From an uncultured Aquincola sp. (lineage in GTDB: Bacteria; Pseudomonadota; Gammaproteobacteria; Burkholderiales; Burkholderiaceae), in contig CAKZXL010000378.1 in NCBI GenBank assembly GCA_937883885.1, forward strand, positions 1 to 6,682: 6,682 nucleotides of DNA, written 5' to 3'. Under the pieces are notes generated by a model. The model was not told the DNA's origin. It saw only the letters and a program-made list of their open reading frames with translations, and ran no database searches. Of this stretch, positions 1 through 6,682 are shown in pieces (position 1 is the first letter of the stretch; each line of letters begins with the position of its first letter). The position numbers were made by a program, and so were the translations under genes.

Positions 1-1
1 G

Positions 2-2074
2 CTGATCCCCGCGATCGCGGTGCCGGTGGTGCTGCTGGGCACCTTCGGCGTGCTGTCGATGGCCGGCTACTCGATCAACACGCTCACCATGTTCGGCATG
101 GTGCTGGCGATCGGCCTCCTGGTGGACGACGCCATCGTGGTGGTCGAGAACGTCGAGCGCGTGATGCACGAGGAAGGGCTCTCGCCCAAGGAGGCCACGC
201 GCAAGTCGATGGCCGAGATCACGCCCGCGCTGGTGGGCATCGCGCTGGTGCTGTCGGCGGTGTTCATCCCGATGGCCTTCTTCGGCGGCTCCACCGGCGT
301 GATCTACCGGCAGTTCTCCATCACCATCGTGTCGTCGATGGTGCTGTCGGTGCTGGTGGCGCTGACCTTGACGCCGGCGCTGTGCGCCACCTTCCTCAAG
401 CCCCATCCGCATGGCGAAGGCGGCGAAGGCACGCCGCGCAAGGGCCCGCTGGGGCTGGTGGACCGCTTCTTCGCCCGCTTCAACCGCGGCTTCGACCGCA
501 CGGCCAGCCACTACCAGCGCGGCATCGGCGGCATCGTCAAGCGGCCCAAGCGCATGCTGCTGGTGTACCTGGCCATCGGCGCCGGCATGGCGCTGCTGTT
601 CGCGCGGCTGCCCACCTCCTTCCTGCCCGACGAAGACCAGGGCATCCTGCAGGCGCAGATCAAGCTGCCCCCCGGCGCCACCGCCGAGCGTGCGCAGAAG
701 GTGCTGCGCGAGGTGGAGGCGTACTTCGCCCAGCAGCCCGACGTGCTGACCTTCGGCTCGGTCAGCGGCAGCGACGGCGACCAGGCCTCGGCCCGCGCCT
801 TCCTGCGCCTGAAGGACTGGAGCGAGCGCACCCGCCCCGAGCAAAGCGCCGCCGCCATCGCGCGCAAGGCCACGCGCGACCTCTCGCGCATCCGCGATGC
901 GCAGATCTTCGTGGTGCTGCCGCCGGCCGTGCGTGGCCTCGGCTCCAACGCCGGCTTCAACTTCTTCCTCAAGGACGTCAACGGCCTGGGGCATGAGGCG
1001 CTGCAGCGCGCGCGCCAGCAGTTCGTGGAGCTGGCCGGCCAGCGCACCGAGCTGTCGCGCACACGGGCCAACGGCCTGGACGACACGGCCGAGTTCGTGG
1101 TGGACATCGACGACCGCAAGGCCGGCGCACTGAGCCTCGCCACCGCCAACATCAACAGCACGCTGTCCAGCGCGATGGGCGGCACCTACATCAACGACTT
1201 CCTGGACAACGGTCGTGTCAAGCGCGTGTACATGCAAGGCGATGCGCCCTTCCGCATGTCGCCCGACGACTACCAGCAATGGACGGTGCGCAACAGCGAC
1301 GGCCGCATGGTGCCCTTCAGCGCCTTCGCCAGCCACCGCTGGGGCTACGGCTCGCCGCAGCTGCAGCGCTACAACGGCAGCCCGGCCGAAGAAATGGTGG
1401 GCGATGCAGCCCAGGGCGTGAGCTCGGGCACCGCGATGAAGGTGGTCGAAGACATCATGAAGGAACTGCCCGCCGGCATCGCGCTGGACTGGACCGGCGC
1501 CTCGTTCCAGGAACGGCTGTCGGGCTCGCAGGCGCCGCTGCTGTATGCGGTGTCCATCCTCTTCGTGTTCCTGTGCCTGGCCGCGCTGTATGAAAGCTGG
1601 TCGGTGCCCTTCTCGGTCATCCTGGTGGTGCCGCTGGGGGTGCTGGGTGCGCTGCTGTTCACCTCGGCCCGCGGGCTCACCAACGACGTGTACTTCCAGG
1701 TGGGCCTGCTCACCACGGTGGGCCTGTCGTGCAAGAACGCGATCCTGATCGTCGAGTTCGCCAAGCAGCTGCAGGAAGCCGGCAAGTCCATCATCGAGGC
1801 CACGCTGGAGGCGGTGCACCTGCGCCTGCGGCCCATCCTGATGACCTCGCTGGCCTTCGGCTTCGGCGTGCTGCCGCTGGCCATCGGCACCGGCGCCGGC
1901 GCGGGTGGCCGCCAGTCCATCGGCACCGCGGTGCTGGGCGGCATGGTGGTGGGCACGGCGCTGGGCATCTTCTTCGTGCCGCTCTTCTTCGTGCTGATCC
2001 GCAGCTTCTTCGACCGCCGCAAGAAGGCCGCACCGGCCACCCCCGCCGCCCCGCTGGAAGGAAGCCACGCATGA
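2..2074 (+). CDS. RND (HAE1 family) multidrug efflux inner-membrane transporter, 5'-truncated by the window edge
   Basis: This is the C-terminal 690 residues of an AcrB/MexB-like proton-driven antiporter; the frame is open back to base 2, and the first ATG-like start inside it is not the true start. Aligned by memory to E. coli AcrB, the fragment begins near AcrB residue 366 (TM3), so about 365 residues (TM1, TM2 and the first porter half) lie upstream. Visible parts: TM3 to TM6 (about residues 1-130 of the fragment), with the proton-relay pair D42-D43 in [13 protein letters not shown] (AcrB D407/D408); a short charged cytoplasmic linker (135-170); TM7 (185-203); the second periplasmic half (about 205-510) with FLPDEDQG and the [11 protein letters not shown] docking-domain motif; and TM8 to TM12 (512-665), including the relay lysine K578 in [13 protein letters not shown] (AcrB K940). 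It ends in a Lys/Ala/Pro-rich cytoplasmic tail. It overlaps the downstream channel gene by four bases, so the two are translated from one message. The catalytic residues in view are intact. The switch-loop region differs from AcrB (see findings). Family assignment is very secure; the substrate is not predictable here. Confidence 0.97.
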   Translation: MIPAIAVPVVLLGTFGVLSMAGYSINTLTMFGMVLAIGLLVDDAIVVVENVERVMHEEGLSPKEATRKSMAEITPALVGIALVLSAVFIPMAFFGGSTGVIYRQFSITIVSSMVLSVLVALTLTPALCATFLKPHPHGEGGEGTPRKGPLGLVDRFFARFNRGFDRTASHYQRGIGGIVKRPKRMLLVYLAIGAGMALLFARLPTSFLPDEDQGILQAQIKLPPGATAERAQKVLREVEAYFAQQPDVLTFGSVSGSDGDQASARAFLRLKDWSERTRPEQSAAAIARKATRDLSRIRDAQIFVVLPPAVRGLGSNAGFNFFLKDVNGLGHEALQRARQQFVELAGQRTELSRTRANGLDDTAEFVVDIDDRKAGALSLATANINSTLSSAMGGTYINDFLDNGRVKRVYMQGDAPFRMSPDDYQQWTVRNSDGRMVPFSAFASHRWGYGSPQLQRYNGSPAEEMVGDAAQGVSSGTAMKVVEDIMKELPAGIALDWTGASFQERLSGSQAPLLYAVSILFVFLCLAALYESWSVPFSVILVVPLGVLGALLFTSARGLTNDVYFQVGLLTTVGLSCKNAILIVEFAKQLQEAGKSIIEATLEAVHLRLRPILMTSLAFGFGVLPLAIGTGAGAGGRQSIGTAVLGGMVVGTALGIFFVPLFFVLIRSFFDRRKKAAPATPAAPLEGSHA
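2056..2064 (+). promoter_or_regulatory. Ribosome binding site of the outer-membrane channel gene
   Basis: GGAAGGAAG is a purine-rich Shine-Dalgarno match lying inside the last codons of the RND gene, 6 bases before the ATG at 2071. It decides the start of the channel gene: the alternative ATG at 2086 has no comparable purine run at the right distance. With the ATGA stop/start overlap it implies translational coupling. Confidence 0.75.
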
Positions 2075-3606
2075 CGCGGCCCACGATGACCAAGACCCTC
2101 ACCGTGCTGGCCGCCGCGCTGCTGGCCAGCGGCTGCGCCAACCTGGCGCCCCCGTATGAGCGACCGGCGCTGCCGGTGCCGGCCACGCTGCCCTCGCCGG
2201 TGCCGCTGGCGGTGGTGCCAACGGCCACGCCCACGGCGGCGCAGGCGGCCGCCAGCGGGCCGGCTGCCACCCCGGCCGACATCAACGCCGACACCACGGC
2301 CGGCCCGCGCCTGCCGGCCGAGCAGGCCGCGGCCGCCGCCTGGCGCAGCTTTTTCACCGAACCCCGGCTGCGCGGCACGGTGGAGCTGGCGCTGGCCAAC
2401 AACCGCGACCTGCGGGTGGCCGCGCTCAACATCGAGCGGGCGCGGGCGCAGTACCGCATCCAGGAAGCGGCGGTGCTGCCGGCCATCAACGCCACCGGCA
2501 GCGGCAACCGACAACGGCAGCCGGCCAGCGTGTCCAGCAACGGCCAGGCGCGCATCACCAGCACCTACAGCGCGCAGCTGGGCATCTCGGCCTATGAGCT
2601 GGACTTCTTCGGCCGCGTGCGCAACCTGAGCGATGCGGCGCTGCAGACCTTTCTGTCGACGCAGAGTAACCGCCGCACCACGCAGATCGCGCTGGTGGCC
2701 GACACCGCCACCGCCTGGCTCAACCTGGCGGCTGACCAGCAGCGCCTGCTGCTGGCCCAGCAGACGCTCAAGGCCCGGCAGGACAGTTATGAACTCACCC
2801 GCCGCGCCTTCGAGCTGGGCGGCCAGTCGGGCCTGACGCTGGCCCAGGCGCAGACCACGGTGGACAGCGCCCGCGTGGACGTGGCGGCCTACACCACGCA
2901 GGTGCAGCAGTCGCGCAATGCGCTGGAGCTGCTGGCCGGCAGCCCGGTGCCCGCCGAGCTGCTGCCCGATGCACAGGCCCCCAGCGTGATCGAGCGCCCG
3001 GTGGCGGCGCTGGTGGAGGTGCCGGCCGCGCTGCCTTCGGCGGTGCTGCAGCAGCGGCCCGACGTGGTGGCCGCGGAAGAACTGCTCAAGGGCGCGCAGG
3101 CCAGCATCGGCGCGGCGCGGGCGGCGTTCTTTCCGCGCATCACGCTCACCGCCGCGGCGGGCGTCGCCAGCGGCGAGCTGTCGTCGCTGTTCTCGGGCGG
3201 CAACGGCGCCTGGAGCTTCGTGCCTTCCATCACCCTGCCCATCTTCAACGCCGGCAGCAACCAGGCCAACCTGGACGTGGCGATGGCCCAGCGCGACATC
3301 CAGCTGGCCACCTACGAAAAGACGCTGCAGGTGGCCTTCCGCGAGGTGGCCGACGCGCTGGCCCAGCGCAGCACGCTGGCCGAGCGGCTGGCGGCCCAGC
3401 AGTCGCTGACCGAGGCCACCGGCCGCACGCTGCAGCTGTCGCAGGCCCTGTTCCGCAGCGGCGCCTACAGCTACCTGGAAGTGCTGGATGCGCAGCGCAC
3501 GCTCTACACCGCGCAGCAGACCTTGATCACGCTGCGCCTGGCCGAGCAGGCCAACCGGCTGACGCTGTACCGCGTGCTGGGCGGTGGCTGGGCCGACGCG
3601 AGCTGA
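2071..3606 (+). CDS. RND efflux outer-membrane channel lipoprotein, NodT/OprM family
   Basis: This 511-residue protein is the TolC-like outer-membrane exit duct of the tripartite pump encoded with the RND gene. Residues 1-21 form a lipoprotein signal peptide (hydrophobic core [10 protein letters not shown]) ending in ASGC, with C22 as the probable lipidated cysteine, followed by the family's NLAPPYERP motif. Two outer-membrane efflux protein (OEP) repeats follow, about residues 98-290 and 310-505. Family motifs are visible: WRSFF (91-95), [12 protein letters not shown] (174-185), [11 protein letters not shown] (326-336), FFPRITLT (353-360), [11 protein letters not shown] (385-395) and [18 protein letters not shown] (466-483). 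The ATG at 2071 is chosen because of the GGAAGGAAG site and the four-base overlap with the pump gene; the open frame runs further upstream but only inside that gene. The stretch between C22 and W91 is Ala/Pro-rich and about 25-30 residues longer than I recall for OprM. The position -3 residue of the lipobox is Ala, less usual than Leu, so lipidation is likely but not certain. Confidence 0.95.
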   Translation: MTRPTMTKTLTVLAAALLASGCANLAPPYERPALPVPATLPSPVPLAVVPTATPTAAQAAASGPAATPADINADTTAGPRLPAEQAAAAAWRSFFTEPRLRGTVELALANNRDLRVAALNIERARAQYRIQEAAVLPAINATGSGNRQRQPASVSSNGQARITSTYSAQLGISAYELDFFGRVRNLSDAALQTFLSTQSNRRTTQIALVADTATAWLNLAADQQRLLLAQQTLKARQDSYELTRRAFELGGQSGLTLAQAQTTVDSARVDVAAYTTQVQQSRNALELLAGSPVPAELLPDAQAPSVIERPVAALVEVPAALPSAVLQQRPDVVAAEELLKGAQASIGAARAAFFPRITLTAAAGVASGELSSLFSGGNGAWSFVPSITLPIFNAGSNQANLDVAMAQRDIQLATYEKTLQVAFREVADALAQRSTLAERLAAQQSLTEATGRTLQLSQALFRSGAYSYLEVLDAQRTLYTAQQTLITLRLAEQANRLTLYRVLGGGWADAS

Positions 3607-3676
3607 CCACTTCGGCGCAGTGCGGCTTTACACCGGCTCAACGGGGGCGCCCACGCGTTGGCTTAGCATTTCCGCC
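3607..3676 (+). promoter_or_regulatory. 70-base spacer between channel gene and lipoprotein gene; possible weak promoter
   Basis: This is the longest non-coding stretch in the window. It contains the 8-bp palindrome GGGCGCCC (3645-3652), lying between AACG (3640) and CGTT (3656), but no T-run, so there is no convincing intrinsic terminator for the efflux operon. TAGCAT at 3664-3669 matches the sigma-70 -10 consensus at four of six positions and sits 7 bases before the ATG at 3677, which would suit a very short or leaderless transcript. I see no good -35 box at 16-18 bases from it, and no Shine-Dalgarno sequence before the ATG. A promoter here is therefore only a possibility. Confidence 0.2.
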
Positions 3677-4261
3677 ATGTCCCGCCTAGCCGCCACGTGC
3701 CCCCTTCTTGCCGCCCTGCTGGCCACCGGCCTGGTGCTGACCGGCTGCGCCGTGCCGCACCGGGCCCACACCACCACCTACGAAACCTTCCAGTCGGACG
3801 ACACCCACGCCCGCCACTACGACGCCAGCGGCGCGCAGGCCTGCGAAGCCGCGCGCCGCGCGCTGCTGAGCCAGGGCTACCTGGTGGGCCAGGCCAAGAA
3901 CGACTACGTCAACGGCCGCAAGAACTTCCAGCCCGAGCGCGAAACCCACGTCGAGATCGACCTGCGCGTGACCTGCGCGCCCGAAGGCGACGACGGCAGC
4001 ACCGCAGTGGTCTTCGTCACCGCGCTGCAGGACCGTTATGCGCTCAAGAAAAGCAGCACCTCGGCCAGCCTGGGCGTGGGCGCGCTGGGCTCGCTGTCGC
4101 TGCCGTTTTCGTCCAGCGACGATTCGATGGTGAAGGTGGCCAGCCAGACCATCGGCGACGCCACCTTCTATGAACGCTTCTTCGCGCTGATCGACCGCTA
4201 CCTGGACCGCACCGGCCCGCCGCCGCCGCAGACCGGCGCCTCGGCGTCCGCGGCCAACTGA
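3677..4261 (+). CDS. Small lipoprotein of the DUF2242 type, function unknown
   Basis: This is a predicted 194-residue outer-membrane lipoprotein. Residues 1-23 are a clear lipoprotein signal peptide (two-residue polar start, one Arg, long Leu/Ala core) ending in the textbook lipobox LTGC, with C24 lipidated; Ala at +2 gives no inner-membrane retention signal. The mature part carries a pattern I recall from DUF2242 (Pfam PF10001): ACEAARRALLSQGY (55-68), GRKNFQPE (80-87), HVEIDLRVTCAPE (91-103), TALQDRYALKKSS (115-127), SLGVGALGSLSLPFSSS (131-147) and FYERFFALIDRYL (164-176). C56 and C100 could form a disulfide in the mature protein. It ends with a Pro/Ala/Ser tail. The frame is open back to an ATG at 3584, but that start would put 31 residues before the signal peptide and overlap the channel gene, so 3677 is preferred even though it lacks a clear ribosome site. 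No function is established for the family to my knowledge. It lies 7 bases before the peptidase gene, probably in one operon. Confidence 0.82.
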   Translation: MSRLAATCPLLAALLATGLVLTGCAVPHRAHTTTYETFQSDDTHARHYDASGAQACEAARRALLSQGYLVGQAKNDYVNGRKNFQPERETHVEIDLRVTCAPEGDDGSTAVVFVTALQDRYALKKSSTSASLGVGALGSLSLPFSSSDDSMVKVASQTIGDATFYERFFALIDRYLDRTGPPPPQTGASASAAN

Positions 4262-4268
4262 TCCGGCG

Positions 4269-5774
4269 ATGCGCCTGCGCACCGTCTCCTGGCGTGTCTT
4301 GCAAGCGCTGCTGCTGGCGGTGCTGGTGCTGGCCTTGGTGCTGGCCATCAACACCTGGCGCCAGCCCTCGCGCCAGCTGGCGGTGCCGGCACGCGCACCG
4401 GTGGCGGTGGATGTGCGCGAGGTGGCCGGCAAGCTGTCGGAAGCGGTGCAGCTGCGCACCGTGTCCATCGACGGCCAGCCCGATGCCGCGGCCCCCGAGC
4501 TGCTGAAGCTGCATGCCTGGCTGCAGCAGCGCTTTCCCCAGGCGCATGCGGTGATGAAGCGCGAGGTGGTGGGTGGCTACAGCCTGCTCTACACCTGGCC
4601 CGGCCGCGATGCGCAGGCCGCGCCGCTGATGCTGATGGCCCACCAGGACGTGGTGCCCATCGCGCCCAACACCGAAGCCGACTGGCAGCAGCCGCCCTTC
4701 AGCGGCGCGGTGCAGGGCGGCTTCGTCTGGGGCCGCGGCGCCTGGGACGACAAGGGCAACCTGGTGTCCATCCTGCAGGCGGTGGAGATGCTGGCCAGCG
4801 AGGGCTTCCAGCCCCGGCGCACCGTGTACCTGGCCTTCGGCCACGACGAAGAAGTGGGCGGCGAACAAGGCGCGGCGCAGATCGCGGCGCTGCTGAAGTC
4901 GCGCGGCGTGAAGCTCGACTTCGTGGTGGACGAAGGCCTGCTCATCACCGAAGGCGTGCTCAAGGGCCTGGACGCACCGCTGGCCCTGGTGGGCGTGGCC
5001 GAGAAGGGCTACGTGAACCTGGCGCTGAGCAGCCATGGCACACCCGGCCATGGCTCGATGCCGCCGCGCGAAACCGCCATCGGCTCACTGGCCGCGGCGC
5101 TGACCCGGCTGGAAGCGCAGCCGATGCCCGCCGGCATCCGGGGCGTGGCGGCCGACATGTTCGGCCGCATCGCGCCCGAGATGTCGCTGCCGATGCGCGT
5201 GGTGCTGTCCAACCTGTGGCTGTTCGGCCCGCTGGTGCGCCACCAGCTGGAGCAAGGCCCCAGCACCAACGCGATGCTGCGCAGCACGCGGGCGCTGACC
5301 ATGGTGGCCGGCGGCAACAAGGCCAACGTGTTGCCCGGCGAGGCCACCGCCAACGTGAACGTGCGGCTGCTGCCCGGCGACAGCGTGGCGGGCGCGGTGG
5401 AGCAGGCACGCCAGGCCATCGGCAACCCCTCGGTACAGGTGGCGCCAGCACCCGGCCCGCGCGCCGAACCTTCGCCCATCTCGCCGGCCGACTCGGCCTC
5501 GTACCGGCTGATCGAGCGCACCGTGCGCGAGCTGTTTCCGGGCACCGTGGTGGCCCCGGGCCTGATGATCGGCGCCACCGATTCGCGCCACCTGCTGGCC
5601 GTGGCCGACCACGTCTACCGCTTCTCACCCGTGCGCGCCCGCGCCGAAGACCTGCCGCGCTTCCACGGCACCAACGAGCGCATCGCCATCAGCAACCTGG
5701 GCGAGCTGGTGGCCTTCTACCACCGGCTGCTGCAGGCAGATGCGGAGGCGGCCGGGGCCGCCCCGGTCAAGTAG
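4269..5774 (+). CDS. M20 family metallopeptidase, PM20D1 / carboxypeptidase S-like, membrane-anchored
   Basis: This 501-residue protein belongs to the di-zinc M20 peptidases closest to mammalian PM20D1 and yeast carboxypeptidase S, which cleave amide bonds next to a free carboxylate (N-acyl amino acids or Gly-X dipeptides); the bacterial substrate is not known. Residues 1-10 are Arg-containing and residues 11-27 form one hydrophobic helix, so it is probably a signal-anchor or cleaved signal protein with the enzyme in the periplasm. The metal and catalytic set is complete: H125 in LMAHQDVVP with D127, bridging D160 in GRGAWDDKG, E194 (general base) and E195 in GHDEEVGG, D221 in VVDEG, and H466 in RFHGTNERI. 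The inserted dimerisation domain (about 250-370) has SSHGTPGHGSMPPRE (H256, H261) and NVNVRLLPGD, whose R366 is the likely carboxylate-binding Arg. Other family blocks are NLWLFGPLV (315-323) and GATDSRH (435-441). The start is the only one that includes the hydrophobic helix; no strong Shine-Dalgarno is visible, so coupling to the upstream lipoprotein stop 7 bases away is likely. Length fits the family. Confidence 0.94.
   Translation: MRLRTVSWRVLQALLLAVLVLALVLAINTWRQPSRQLAVPARAPVAVDVREVAGKLSEAVQLRTVSIDGQPDAAAPELLKLHAWLQQRFPQAHAVMKREVVGGYSLLYTWPGRDAQAAPLMLMAHQDVVPIAPNTEADWQQPPFSGAVQGGFVWGRGAWDDKGNLVSILQAVEMLASEGFQPRRTVYLAFGHDEEVGGEQGAAQIAALLKSRGVKLDFVVDEGLLITEGVLKGLDAPLALVGVAEKGYVNLALSSHGTPGHGSMPPRETAIGSLAAALTRLEAQPMPAGIRGVAADMFGRIAPEMSLPMRVVLSNLWLFGPLVRHQLEQGPSTNAMLRSTRALTMVAGGNKANVLPGEATANVNVRLLPGDSVAGAVEQARQAIGNPSVQVAPAPGPRAEPSPISPADSASYRLIERTVRELFPGTVVAPGLMIGATDSRHLLAVADHVYRFSPVRARAEDLPRFHGTNERIAISNLGELVAFYHRLLQADAEAAGAAPVK
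5750..5768. terminator. GC-rich hairpin at the convergent gene ends, possible bidirectional terminator
   Basis: CCGGGG (5752-5757) and CCCCGG (5761-5766) form a perfect 6-bp stem around a 3-base loop, extended in the plus-strand RNA by a G-U and a G-C pair (5750-5751 with 5767-5768). It lies in the last codons of the M20 gene and 16 bases beyond the phosphoglucomutase stop on the other strand. Neither strand has a following T-run, so it is not a canonical intrinsic terminator; it could simply be GC-rich coding sequence for the Ala/Gly/Pro tail. Confidence 0.25.
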
Positions 5775-5783
5775 GGGCCAGGG

Positions 5784-6682
<899 letters not shown>

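Noticed and set aside
382..996. Plus-strand frame of 204 codons inside the RND gene
   Set aside because: It is a different-frame shadow of the transporter with Arg/Ala/Pro-rich translation and no motif.
1369..2514. Long minus-strand open frame (381 codons) across the pump-channel junction
   Set aside because: It lies antisense to two confidently recognised genes, its translation is low-complexity Arg/Ala/Gly with no family motif, and long antisense frames are expected at this GC content.
3640..3659. Hairpin downstream of the channel gene as an intrinsic terminator
   Set aside because: The palindromes are offset, the centred one is only 8 bp with no room for a loop, and no T-run follows.
3584..3676. 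Upstream ATG for the lipoprotein gene, overlapping the channel gene
   Set aside because: It would add 31 residues before a normal lipoprotein signal peptide, which would abolish an N-terminal signal; the ATG at 3677 fits the signal peptide exactly.
4044..5051. Minus-strand open frame of 335 codons, rich in His and Gln
   Set aside because: It is antisense to the lipoprotein and M20 genes; the composition is what reversed GC-rich codons give, and there is no recognisable domain.

Overview
The window looks like an ordinary chromosomal stretch of a very GC-rich proteobacterium (about 70% GC by eye, strong G/C preference at third codon positions). The gene families fit a beta-proteobacterium of the order Burkholderiales: an AcrB/MexB-like RND pump followed by a NodT-type outer-membrane lipoprotein, a DUF2242-like lipoprotein, a PM20D1-like M20 peptidase, and a eukaryote-like alpha-phosphoglucomutase. 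The order-level placement is inferred from remembered family distribution, not from a marker gene. Coding density is very high: there is no gene-free stretch above about 70 bases and I see no RNA gene, insertion sequence, CRISPR array or phage gene.

Layout. Bases 2-2074 (+) hold the C-terminal two thirds of an inner-membrane RND (HAE1) drug-proton antiporter whose N-terminus lies upstream of the window. Its stop codon overlaps the start of the next gene (ATGA), a complete outer-membrane channel lipoprotein (2071-3606, +). Together these are the last two parts of a tripartite efflux operon; the periplasmic adaptor is expected just upstream. After 70 bases comes a complete small lipoprotein of the DUF2242 type (3677-4261, +), then after 7 bases a membrane-anchored M20 metallopeptidase (4269-5774, +). 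Only 9 bases separate its stop from the stop of a convergent gene, the C-terminal half of phosphoglucomutase (5784 to the window end, -).

How they work together. The RND pump and channel would export substrates from the inner leaflet or periplasm to the outside, driven by protons. The lipoprotein and the peptidase are probably co-transcribed with each other and perhaps with the efflux operon; both look envelope-associated, but a functional tie to efflux is only a hypothesis. Phosphoglucomutase interconverts glucose 1-phosphate and glucose 6-phosphate for glycogen and sugar-nucleotide metabolism and is an independent unit on the other strand.

I did not find a clearly new system. The points most worth a second look are the altered switch-loop region of the RND pump, the uncharacterised lipoprotein next to the M20 enzyme, and the very tight convergent gene end with a GC-rich hairpin.
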